Assembly: GCA_963702235.1 (NCBI GenBank)
Contig: CAVPBZ010000026.1
Location: 62,001 to 126,000 of the forward strand
Source of the DNA: PALSA-505 sp963702235
Lineage (GTDB): Bacteria; Actinomycetota; Actinomycetes; Streptosporangiales; Streptosporangiaceae
Direction of reading: 5' to 3'
DNA length: 64,000 nt
In this document: positions 53,090 through 60,896 of the stretch, piece by piece
Layout of the letters: each line of letters begins with the position of its first letter
Position numbering within the stretch: the first letter of the stretch is position 1
Program-made: the position numbers and the translations under genes
Notes under the pieces: model-generated
The model's database searches: none
Told to the model about the DNA's origin: nothing
The model's input: the letters and a program-made list of their open reading frames with translations, nothing else

Positions 53090-53911
53090 ATGGAATCCAT
53101 GCCGATGCACGGCCGGGTGGCCCTGGTGGCCGGGGCCAGCAAAGGGATCGGAGCCGCCACCGCTGAGGCCTTCGCGGCGGCCGGCGCCTCGGTCGTGCTG
53201 GCGGCCCGCGACCTGGCTGCCCTCGAGGCCGTGGCCAAGCGGATCACCGGCCATGGCGGCCAGGCGATCGCCGTCCGGGCCGACGTCTCCGACGCCGACT
53301 CGATGCAGCACCTCGTCGAGCAGGCGATCGCGGCCTACGGGCGGCTCGACGCGGCGTTCAACAACGCCACCGCCGGCCCGTTGCCGGCTCCGCTGGCCGA
53401 CATCGATCCCGGTGAGTTCGACCGCGGCATCGCGACAAACATCCGCGGCACCTTCCTCGGGATGAAGTTCCAGATTCCCGCCATGCTGCGCACCGGCGGG
53501 GGCGCGATCGTGAACATGGCCTCGGTGGCCGGCCTCACCGGCACCGCCAACCTTGCCGCCTACGTCGCGGGCAAGGCCGGCATCATCGGGCTGACCAAGG
53601 TTGCCGCGCTCGACTATGCCGACCAGGGCATCCGGGTCAACGTGGTCGCTCCCGGGCCCATCCTGACCCACCACCTGGAAGCCGCGGGCCCGGAGGCGCA
53701 GCGCCTGGCCGGGCTGGCCACGCCGATGCGCCGGACCGGAACCGCCGCCGAAGTCGCGCAGACCGTGCTCTGGCTCTGCTCGTCGCAATCCGCGTTCATC
53801 ACCGGGGCGGTCATCCCGGTCGATGGCGGCCAGAGCGCCGGGTCCAAGCCGCCGCAGATGTACCGGCAGGGGCAGCCGATGCGCCCGCCGGCCGGAGAAT
53901 CACAGGACTAA
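53090..53911 (+). CDS. short-chain dehydrogenase/reductase
   Basis: A 273-residue classical SDR. VAGASKGIGAATAEAFAAAG binds the cofactor; the Arg in VLAARDLAAL suggests NADP(H). FNNATAGPL is the NNAG-type motif, Ser in VNMASVAGLTG, Tyr-x3-Lys in AAYVAGKAGIIG. The C-terminal SAFITGAVIPVDGGQS is typical. Likely paired with the upstream TetR regulator. Confidence 0.9.
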   Translation: MESMPMHGRVALVAGASKGIGAATAEAFAAAGASVVLAARDLAALEAVAKRITGHGGQAIAVRADVSDADSMQHLVEQAIAAYGRLDAAFNNATAGPLPAPLADIDPGEFDRGIATNIRGTFLGMKFQIPAMLRTGGGAIVNMASVAGLTGTANLAAYVAGKAGIIGLTKVAALDYADQGIRVNVVAPGPILTHHLEAAGPEAQRLAGLATPMRRTGTAAEVAQTVLWLCSSQSAFITGAVIPVDGGQSAGSKPPQMYRQGQPMRPPAGESQD

Positions 53912-54022
53912 GCCGCGGCCCGCGGCCGGGACTGGCCGGCCCTTTGACGCGGACTGGCCGGCCACCTTGCCGGGGACTGGCCGGCCACCAGCGCTCCCGG
54001 GCTGCTCTGTTCCAATGGGTGC

Positions 54023-54820
54023 ATGTGCACGGCGATCCTCAGCGTTGAGCCAGGCGCCCCGGTGCTGCTCGCGGGCATCCGCGACGAGCTTGTCGGGCGG
54101 GCGTGGCAGCCGCCTGCACGTCACTGGCCGGACTACCCGGGGCTGGCCGGTGGCCTGGATCTACAGGCCGGGGGGACGTGGCTGGCGGTGGCGCCCGCGC
54201 CCAGACGGGTGGCGTGCGTGCTCAACGGGCGAGGCGTACCGGCCCCGGCCGGGTCCCGGCAGACCCGGGGCGTCCTGCCGTTGCTCGCCGCGGCCGAGGG
54301 CAAGCTGGCCCGCGCCGCCGTGGCGGACTTCGACCCGTTTCACTTGCTGACCGCCGAGCCGGGCGTGGCCACCCTGGCCAGCTGGGACGGCGAGAGCCTC
54401 ACCGAGCGGGAGCTGGCCGCCGGCCTGCACGTGATCGTGAACAGCGGCCTCGGCCGCGACCTGCTGGCCGCAGATCCGGCGGATTCCGCGGACGGGCGCT
54501 TCGCCGGGCGTGAGCACGAACTGGCCCGCGTCGCTCACTTCCTGCCCCGGCTGCGCGCGGCGGCACGGCCGGCGCCGCGGCCAGGCGGCACGGTCGCGCA
54601 GGCCTGGGGCGACTGGCTGCCGCTGCTGAACGGTGACGACCTCATGCCAGACGATCCGCGCGCGCTGATCGTGCGGCGCGACCTCGGTGGCGGCCGGATC
54701 TGGGGCACGACGTCGATCTCGCTCGTCGCGCTGTGGCCGGACGAGGTGCGCTATGACTTCACCGGCACGCCGGGCGACCCGGCCGCCTGGCACCAGGTGC
54801 CGGTGCGCATGCCGGCCTGA
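54023..54820 (+). CDS. NRDE-family (TANGO2-like) protein
   Basis: A 265-residue Ntn-hydrolase-like protein. It starts MCTAILSV, so the Cys at position 2 is the usual N-terminal residue of this family. GIRDELVGRAWQPPARHWPD replaces the name-giving Asn-Arg-Asp-Glu motif with Ile-Arg-Asp-Glu. GGTWLAVAPAPRRVACVLN and WGTTSISLVAL are further landmarks. Function of bacterial members is unknown. Confidence 0.8.
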   Translation: MCTAILSVEPGAPVLLAGIRDELVGRAWQPPARHWPDYPGLAGGLDLQAGGTWLAVAPAPRRVACVLNGRGVPAPAGSRQTRGVLPLLAAAEGKLARAAVADFDPFHLLTAEPGVATLASWDGESLTERELAAGLHVIVNSGLGRDLLAADPADSADGRFAGREHELARVAHFLPRLRAAARPAPRPGGTVAQAWGDWLPLLNGDDLMPDDPRALIVRRDLGGGRIWGTTSISLVALWPDEVRYDFTGTPGDPAAWHQVPVRMPA

Positions 54821-54901
54821 CCTCGGCCACACCCCACTAGCGCACTCTCCATGCGCTGTGACCATTTTCTGACCCGTTATATCCGGTATGGACGACAACA
54901 A

Positions 54902-54935
54902 TGAGGTTTCTCAGCGACTTTCAGCTGATCATCTT
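54902..54935 (+). repeat. left inverted repeat flanking the MerR-ABC segment
   Basis: A 34-bp sequence starting TGAGGTTTCTCAGCGACTTT that recurs inverted at 57769-57802 with about 30 matches, allowing small indels. It looks like an IS or transposon end. Confidence 0.65.
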
Positions 54936-55023
54936 GTGCTCGAATTGCGTGAGGACGAGGACTGACTTGGCGATGTCGCCGATCTGTGATGGGGTCGGCG
55001 GAGACGTGGCGGATGGCGCGCCA

Positions 55024-55155
55024 TCGCTGGGACACGAGGGTCAGGGCGCGGGTTCCGTTCCTGGTGCCGAGTTCCTTCCGGCGTTTCCTCAGGAGGTTCG
55101 AAACCTTGATCACGAGTTGGAGCGGGACGTCAAGAGTGACACGATAGGTGATCAT
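55024..55155 (-). pseudogene. N-terminal remnant of IS5/IS112-like transposase
   Basis: ATG 55155 opens ITYRVTLDVPLQLVIKVSNL and RRKELGTRNGTRALTL, which resembles the start of IS112-type transposases. The rest of the gene is missing; the sequence loses protein character before the inverted repeat at 54902-54935. The fragment overlaps no other gene and lies downstream of the ABC permease. Confidence 0.5.
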
Positions 55156-55192
55156 GCGGAGCCTTCGCAGGGGCGGGAGCGTTGCCTGCGGC

Positions 55193-55969
55193 TTATGCAT
55201 CTCGCCAGGCGAGGATCAGCGCGCCCAGGACCATGGCGATGGCTGCGTAGATGGCGAGCATTCCGAGTCCGCTCCAGGCTGACAGCCAGCATGACGCCGC
55301 GCCGGGGCGGCATAGCGGCGTCGTAGCGCTGAGCGAGTGGCTGACTATGTAAATCGGCAGGTAGGGCCGGATAGCGAGGTTCAGCGGCCCGCCGACGCAG
55401 ACGATTCCGACTACCACGGTGATCGCCGCGGCGGTGTGCCGGATGATCGCTCCGAGGCCGAGTCCGAACAGGCCGATCAGGCTGAGGCTGGCTCCGGTGA
55501 GTACGATCGCCCGCAGGACACCGGGCTGGCTGAGGGCTGGCGCGGTGATGCCGTGGCGCAGGGTCATGCAGCCTGCGAAGAAGGACAGAAATGCTGCTGC
55601 CTCGCCGGTGATCAGCGCCACCGCACCAACGACCGCGGCTTTGGCCGCCAGGACCCTGAGCCGGCGTGGCGCGGCGGCGAATGTGGCGCGGATGGTCCCG
55701 GAGGTGTACTCGCTGGTCATGGCCAGTACGCCGACTGTTCCGATGAGCAGCACGCCGATGAGCATGCCGACCAGCGTGTTGCCGACGAACATGCCGCCGC
55801 TTGTCGTGCCGCTGCTGCCTATTGCGAGGGCGATGCCCGCTGACGCGGCGACGGCAATGGCCAGGGTGAGCCAGGTGGAGCGCAGGCTGCGCAGCTTGAT
55901 CCATTCCATCCGGGCCAGGTGCCGGAATCGGTATCTGCCGGGTGGCTGGTGGCTGGTGTGGGCGGTCAT
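55193..55969 (-). CDS. ABC-2-type transporter permease
   Basis: A 258-residue membrane protein with about six hydrophobic segments (TLAIAVAASAGIALAIG, GMLIGVLLIGTVGVLAM, LGMLAIYAAIAMVLGAL). The soluble start MEWIKLRSLRSTW and MTSEYTSGTIRATFAAAPRR are typical of ABC-2 permeases of drug or lantibiotic-immunity type exporters. It overlaps the ATPase gene by ATGA (55966-55969). Last gene of the MerR operon. Confidence 0.88.
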   Translation of the reverse strand: MTAHTSHQPPGRYRFRHLARMEWIKLRSLRSTWLTLAIAVAASAGIALAIGSSGTTSGGMFVGNTLVGMLIGVLLIGTVGVLAMTSEYTSGTIRATFAAAPRRLRVLAAKAAVVGAVALITGEAAAFLSFFAGCMTLRHGITAPALSQPGVLRAIVLTGASLSLIGLFGLGLGAIIRHTAAAITVVVGIVCVGGPLNLAIRPYLPIYIVSHSLSATTPLCRPGAASCWLSAWSGLGMLAIYAAIAMVLGALILAWRDA

Positions 55970-56691
55970 GACATGTTCCTTGCCTGGTACTGGGCACTAT
56001 CGCCGGTGAGTTGCAGGAAGGCCTCTTCGAGGCTGGGGGCCCGGCTGGACAGCTCGGCCGCCGTGGTGTCGGCCAGGAGCCGTCCCTTGCCGATCACCAC
56101 CAGCCGGTCGGCCATCAGGGCCATTTCGCTGATCAGGTGGCTGGAGACCAGGACTGCCCGGCCTTCGGCGGCCAGTGACCGGAGCAGGCCGCGTATCCAG
56201 CGGATTCCCTCCGGGTCCAGGCCGTTCACCGGCTCGTCGAGCAGCAGCACGGCCGGGTCTCCCAGCAGCGCCGCGGCGATGCCGAGACGCTGCGCCATGC
56301 CGAGCGAGAACTTCCCGGCCCGTTTGCCCGCCACGGACTCCAGTCCGGCTATCTCCAGGACCTCATCCACCCTGGACTGGCTGATGAAGTTGCTGGCCGC
56401 CAGCGCGGCCAGGTGCGCGCGGGCAGACCGGCCCGGGTGGCAGGCCCTGGATTCCAGCAGTGCTCCGGCCTCGCGCAGCGGCCAGCGGAGCTGACGGTAG
56501 GCCTGGCCGCCGATGCGGGCGTGCCCGGCGTCCGGGGCGTCCAGGCCGAGGATCATGCGCATGGTGGTGGACTTGCCTGATCCGTTCAGGCCCAGGAAAC
56601 CGGTCACGGCACCCGGCGGGACGTCGAAGCTGAGCCGGTCGACAGCGACCGTTGAGCCGTAGCGCTTGGTCAGCCCGCGGACCTCGATCAC
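55966..56691 (-). CDS. ABC transporter ATP-binding protein
   Basis: A 241-residue ATPase. Walker A GLNGSGKSTTMRM, Q-loop region, signature FSLGMAQRLGIA (a slightly unusual FSLGM form of LSGGQ), Walker B VLLLDEPVNGLDPEG and switch His in VLVSSHLIS. GTG 56691 is chosen because AAAGGAGG sits 7 nt upstream, inside the end of the MerR gene; start and MerR stop overlap as GTGA. It pairs with the permease downstream as an exporter. Confidence 0.92.
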   Translation of the reverse strand: MIEVRGLTKRYGSTVAVDRLSFDVPPGAVTGFLGLNGSGKSTTMRMILGLDAPDAGHARIGGQAYRQLRWPLREAGALLESRACHPGRSARAHLAALAASNFISQSRVDEVLEIAGLESVAGKRAGKFSLGMAQRLGIAAALLGDPAVLLLDEPVNGLDPEGIRWIRGLLRSLAAEGRAVLVSSHLISEMALMADRLVVIGKGRLLADTTAAELSSRAPSLEEAFLQLTGDSAQYQARNMS

Positions 56692-57605
56692 CGGCCTGCC
56701 TCCTTTCGGCCCTGGCTCGCGCGCAGCGCGGCGGCCAGCCATTCAAGGGCGCGCTGCAGCGACGGGAACGGGCCGCGGCCGCTGATGACGGCCGTCAGCT
56801 CCCAGTAACGCTCGATCCGGGGATCAGTGCCGGCCTCTAGCTGAGCCAGCAGCTCAGCCCGGCCTAGGTCGGCGGGGGCACCCGCCAGGATGCGCTCCAC
56901 GATCCGGGCCGCTTCGGCGGAGCCGGGCGGCACTCCCCGCTGGCGCGCCGCCTCGGCCTCGTCCTGCGCCGCATCGACGTCGGCCAGCCAGCGGCCGGAC
57001 TGTACCTGGACGCCGATGCCGGCGACTTGCCGGACCTGCTCGCGGAAGGCCCTGTCTGCTACCAGCTCAGCGAGATCGACCCAGGCTTCGACCTGCTCGG
57101 CCGAGGGGTCGTCGGGCAGATCCGGCGCCGCGGCCCAGCGCGCAAACCTCGCCGGGCTGGGATCCAGTCCGTGGAAGACCTCCGCCGTGAAGTCATCGAT
57201 GATCTGGCGCCGCTCGGCCGCGGACAGGCGTGCCAGTTTGTTGATCATGCCCATCTCCTCGCCGTTGGCAGAGCGCTTCACCACGGCGGCCACGACTGCC
57301 CGGCGCAGCCGCAGGGTCCGGATCTCGGTGTCCAGCGCCTCCAGGTGGATAGCGGCCACCTCCGCGGCGGTGACCTGGCCACCCAGTATGCGCCGGACAT
57401 TGGCCAGGCTCACGCCCAGCTCTCGCAAGGTCGTCACCAGTTCCAGCCGGGCCACGCACGCCGCGTCGTACTGCCTGCGATCGCCGTCAGTCCGCGAGGC
57501 CGGCGGCACCAGCCCGCTATCCGACCAGAACCGGATAGTGCGCACCGGCACTCCGACACGTCTGGCCAGCTCACCGATTGTCAGAAGAGATCCGTCGTTC
57601 TCCAT
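56688..57605 (-). CDS. MerR-family transcriptional regulator of adjacent ABC exporter
   Basis: A 305-residue regulator from ATG 57605. The MerR HTH is LTIGELARRVGVPVRTIRFW with the wing SDSGLVPPASRTDGDRRQYD, then the dimerisation coiled coil (HLEALDTEIRTLRLRRAVV). The C-terminal 190 residues are a helical effector domain without TipAS-like landmarks. First gene of a three-gene operon (GTGA and ATGA overlaps). A perfect palindrome 13 bp upstream is the probable autoregulatory operator. Confidence 0.9.
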   Translation of the reverse strand: MENDGSLLTIGELARRVGVPVRTIRFWSDSGLVPPASRTDGDRRQYDAACVARLELVTTLRELGVSLANVRRILGGQVTAAEVAAIHLEALDTEIRTLRLRRAVVAAVVKRSANGEEMGMINKLARLSAAERRQIIDDFTAEVFHGLDPSPARFARWAAAPDLPDDPSAEQVEAWVDLAELVADRAFREQVRQVAGIGVQVQSGRWLADVDAAQDEAEAARQRGVPPGSAEAARIVERILAGAPADLGRAELLAQLEAGTDPRIERYWELTAVISGRGPFPSLQRALEWLAAALRASQGRKEAGR

Positions 57606-57617
57606 GGCGTCAGTCTG

Positions 57618-57640
57618 GCTCCTCCAGTAACTGGAGGAGC
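57618..57640. promoter_or_regulatory. perfect 23-bp palindrome, MerR operator
   Basis: Arms GCTCCTCCAGT (57618-57628) and ACTGGAGGAGC (57630-57640) around one A, 13 bp upstream of the MerR start. MerR proteins bind such dyads in the promoter spacer and switch transcription on with ligand. Confidence 0.7.
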
Positions 57641-57768
57641 AAATCCCCAGCACCCGGTAGCCGCGGTCCAGGGAATCCGGCAGGCAGCCCATCCGCGAGG
57701 ACGTAATCGGCAGCACCCGGACCTGCCAGCCGGCGACAGCGCGCCTCCCCCTAGTCCAATACCCGTAC

Positions 57769-57802
57769 AAGATGATCACGTAAAGTCGCTGAGAAAACCT
57801 CA
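57769..57802 (-). repeat. right inverted repeat flanking the MerR-ABC segment
   Basis: Inverted partner of 54902-54935; it ends GTCGCTGAGAAAACCTCA. The 2.9 kb between them holds the complete MerR-ABC operon and the transposase remnant. Confidence 0.65.
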
Positions 57803-57926
57803 AATGCATGGAGAGTCGCGGCGATCACCCTTCCGGGGGTCACGCGTATCGAGGGGATCGGCAGGGGGGAGTTACCGAGAGTGAGGCCGTTCGGAACCGC
57901 CGGGCGGGGGGCCGCGTCGAAGGGGC

Positions 57927-58433
57927 ATGAGCACCTTCGCACCGCCGGCAGATGTCCGGCATAAGGCAGGCGTCGCAGCTGTCCTGGGCGCGGCGGTCGC
58001 GCTGGCTCCGGCGTGCGGCAGTCAGGCCGCCCCCGGCAACGCGTCCGGCCCGGGCTCTGCCGGGTCGAAACCGGCGTCGTCGCTGACCATCACCGTCGCT
58101 GCGGCGCAGGGCGCGACCCCGCGGCGCTGGACCCTGACCTGCGGGCCCAGCGGCGACGGCGGAACGCACCCGCGTCCCGCGGTCGCCTGCGCCACGCTCA
58201 CCCGGGCCCAGGACCCGTTCGCCCCGGTGCCGCGCGGCGTCATGTGCCCGATGATCTACGGCGGGCCGCAGGCCGCTTCCATCCGCGGGATCTGGGACGG
58301 CAAGCGGGTGGCCACCACCTACTCCAGGGTTAACGGCTGCCAGACCGCGCGCTGGAACAAGATCTGGAAGGTGCTCGGCCAGATCAACCCCGGCGGCCCC
58401 ATGATTCCCGCTGGCGGCACGCCTTCCGGCTAG
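57927..58433 (+). CDS. secreted SSI (subtilisin-inhibitor)-like protein
   Basis: A 168-residue protein. A signal region (AGVAAVLGAAVALAPACGS) with a weak lipobox around Cys30 precedes an SSI domain: LTCGPSGDGGTHPRPAVACA, the reactive-site strand RGVMCPMIYGGPQ, then IRGIWDGKRVATTYSRVNGC. In SSI the scissile bond follows the second residue after CPM (Met-Val); here it would be Met-Ile. Members tightly inhibit subtilisin-type proteases outside the cell. The C-terminal PGGPMIPAGGTPSG tail is unusual. Confidence 0.78.
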   Translation: MSTFAPPADVRHKAGVAAVLGAAVALAPACGSQAAPGNASGPGSAGSKPASSLTITVAAAQGATPRRWTLTCGPSGDGGTHPRPAVACATLTRAQDPFAPVPRGVMCPMIYGGPQAASIRGIWDGKRVATTYSRVNGCQTARWNKIWKVLGQINPGGPMIPAGGTPSG

Positions 58434-58922
58434 ACAGACGGGCGCAAACGTGCTGGCCCGGGACGCCTGGGCCCGGGCTGGCAGCTCAGTTGTGCCCGCG
58501 CTGTCTACCAGAAGGGAAGACGATATACGCCTTCGACGGTGCGGTGTTCCGCCGAGTCGGCGGAGCACTCTCTATCCGCGTGGCGGGTGGGCGCGGCCGG
58601 TGTGCGCGGCCTATCCGCGTGGCGGTGTGCGCGGCGCGAGCGCCCGGGCCGGGCAGCTTCGCCGCATGTGGAAGCGGGACGTATCGCCCGGTTTAGCCCC
58701 AAGCCTCGCCCTTCATGGCTTGCCTCCTCTCGGCTCGCTGGGCGTGCCGCAGCCGACGGGCCGACGGTATGCCTGGAATGTGTCATTCCCGTTGCCGGAG
58801 GGCAAGTGTGACCCAGCCCGCATTTGTCCCCACCGGTCGTGACAGTTCAGGCATAATCGGCTACGGTCTGCCCTTACCACTGCTATCTGTGTACCCGATT
58901 TCCTGACCGCCTCGGAGGCACG
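58434..58922. other. intergenic region with short repeat
   Basis: Nearly 490 bp without a convincing gene. CTATCCGCGTGGCGG occurs at 58571 and again at 58612, each followed by a tgtgcgcggc-type stretch. The last 80 bp hold the presumed promoter of the GGDEF gene (AT-richer stretch around 58850-58900). Nothing else seen. Confidence 0.4.
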
Positions 58923-58973
58923 CTGACCAGCTCGCCTAACCGCCGTCGCCTGCCGCGCCGCTACCGGGCCGCT

Positions 58974-60263
58974 GTGGCCGCCTGGCCGGTGTGGTCGCTG
59001 CCGCGCGGGCTGCGCAGATACGTGCTCGGCGTGATCCTGGCCGGCGCCACTGCTGCCGGCGCGGCCGCGGCGCTCACCGGCTGGCGTGCCGGTGATGGCT
59101 GGCCTTTCGCGCTGTTCGTCTGCTTCGGCGCGGTCGCGGTAGAGCTGACCCGGCGCAGCGCGGAGCCGGCCGGACTCATCAAGGACGTGCACGGGATCTG
59201 GCAGCTGCCCATCGCGCTGCTGCTGCCCCCGGTGTACTGCCTGGTCGCGCCCGTGGCGACCTTCGCGCTGCTGCAGCTGCGGACCCGCCGCACGATCGCG
59301 CACCGGCGGGTTTTCTCGGCCGCCGCCAACGGGCTGTCCCTCGGTGCCGCCTCGGTCGCCTTCCACGCGTTGCGTTCCGGCCTGCCCTGGCTCTCGCCGG
59401 TGGCTGGCGCCCGGGCCCCGCTGTGGCTGCTCGCTGCCGCCGCCTGCGCCGTGCTGTGGTCGGTGATCAACAAGACCCTGGTGATGACCGCGGTGCGGGT
59501 TTCTGACCGCACGGTCAGCGTCCGCGAGCGGCTGCTGGCCCGTGAGCCGCTGCTCAACGACCTGTGCGAGATGTCCGCCGGGCTGATGCTGGCCGGCGCC
59601 GCCGCGGTCAGCTGGGTGCTCATCGTGCCGGCGCTGCCGCTGGTGATCGTGCTGCAGCGATCCTTCCGGCACTCCCAGCTCCTGTCCCAGGCCCGGGTGG
59701 ACGCCAAGACCGGGCTGCTGAACGCCGCCGCGTGGCGGACCGAGGCCACCGTCCAGCTCGCTCATGCCCAGCGCACCGGGACGCCGCTCGCGGTCGCGAT
59801 CGCCGACCTGGACCACTTCAAGACGGTCAACGACACCTACGGCCACCTCACCGGCGACGCGGCGCTCACCGCTGCGGCCGACGTCCTGCGGCGGCAGCTG
59901 CGCCCCTACGACCTGATCGGCCGGTTCGGCGGCGAGGAGTTCACCATCTTGCTGCCGCATACCGGCGCCGCTGAGGCGGTGCAGGTGGCCCGGCGGCTAT
60001 GCCGCAGCCTGGCCGGCGAGCCGCTCCCCGGCGCGCCCGGCCAGGACCCGCTGCACATCACCGTGTCGATCGGCGTCGCGGCCACCGAGCACCCCGCCGA
60101 CCGCGACCTCACTGACCTGCTCGCCGCCGCCGACACCGCCCTCTACCAGGCCAAAACCGATGGCCGCAACACCGTCCGCCTGTCCGGTGACGCTACCGCG
60201 CAGCTCGGCGGCCTCCCGGTCAGCCCCGCTGCCCCCAGCGCGACCGGGTCAGCGGGAGCGTAG
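58974..60263 (+). CDS. membrane-bound diguanylate cyclase (GGDEF)
   Basis: A 429-residue protein. The first 220 residues hold about five hydrophobic helices (YVLGVILAGATAAGAAAAL, LLPPVYCLVAPVATFALL, AGAAAVSWVLIVPALPLVIV). The GGDEF domain follows: DAKTGLLNAAAWRTEA, ADLDHFKTVNDTYGH and the active loop GRFGGEEFTIL. The inhibitory-site RxxD is present (RPYD five residues earlier), so product feedback is expected. It would make cyclic di-GMP. GTG 58974 is the first standard start, but CTG 58923 with GGAGG 4 nt upstream opens the same frame (TSSPNRRRLPRRYRAAV) and may be the true start. Confidence 0.88.
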   Translation: MAAWPVWSLPRGLRRYVLGVILAGATAAGAAAALTGWRAGDGWPFALFVCFGAVAVELTRRSAEPAGLIKDVHGIWQLPIALLLPPVYCLVAPVATFALLQLRTRRTIAHRRVFSAAANGLSLGAASVAFHALRSGLPWLSPVAGARAPLWLLAAAACAVLWSVINKTLVMTAVRVSDRTVSVRERLLAREPLLNDLCEMSAGLMLAGAAAVSWVLIVPALPLVIVLQRSFRHSQLLSQARVDAKTGLLNAAAWRTEATVQLAHAQRTGTPLAVAIADLDHFKTVNDTYGHLTGDAALTAAADVLRRQLRPYDLIGRFGGEEFTILLPHTGAAEAVQVARRLCRSLAGEPLPGAPGQDPLHITVSIGVAATEHPADRDLTDLLAAADTALYQAKTDGRNTVRLSGDATAQLGGLPVSPAAPSATGSAGA

Positions 60264-60830
60264 CCCGGCGACCAGCCGGGCCGGGACCACCTCGACCGGG
60301 AACGGCCACGCGGCGACGAACACCTCGTCATCCCTCACCTGCCCGGCCGGCTCGTACCGGCCGCCGGTGAGCTCGAACACGGAAAGCTCCGGCCGGCCGG
60401 GATCCGGGACGACGATCCAGTACGCCTGGACCCCGAATGCCGCTTAGGCAGCCTTCTTGCGGGTCAGGTCGATGAGCGCCGTGCTGGGCGAGCGGACTTC
60501 GACCGCCAGCAGCAGCGGCGGCGCCGTGAGCTTCGCCCCGCCGACGTCGGCCTGCCGGGCCACGGTGATGTCCGGGTCGAACTCGGTCGTCCGGCTCAGC
60601 TGGACGGCCAGCTCGGAGATGACGAACATTTCCTCCGGGCTTGCCGTGAGGAGCGCGGCGGCCAGCCTCGTGGCGACCACCTGGTGGATCGTTCCGGGAC
60701 GCGGGCTCACGACGAGCACCCCGTCAAGAAGCTCGTACCGTCGGCCGTCGTCGGGCATCCGGTCGAGTTCGTCGGTGGTGAAGGGCTGGCCAGCCGATGG
60801 CCAGGCCTCGGCGATGCTCACAACACTCAT
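60249..60830 (-). pseudogene. Uma2-family nuclease-like protein with internal stop
   Basis: From ATG 60830 the protein reads ELDRMPDDGRRYELLDGVLV and VSPRPGTIHQVVATRLAAAL, EFDPDITVARQADVG and LAVEVRSPSTALIDLTRKKAA, then TAA at 60444-60446. The same frame continues as FGVQAYWIVVPDPGRPEL to TGA 60249. In family members this stop position is a Tyr after KKAA, so one base (TAC/TAT to TAA) explains it. The 3' end overlaps the convergent GGDEF gene by 15 bp. Confidence 0.8.
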
Positions 60831-60896
60831 CGTGCCGCCTGCGAGTCATGCCCGCCGCCTTCGCGCCAGGCGCCGGCCATCCTGGCGCGAACTGCC

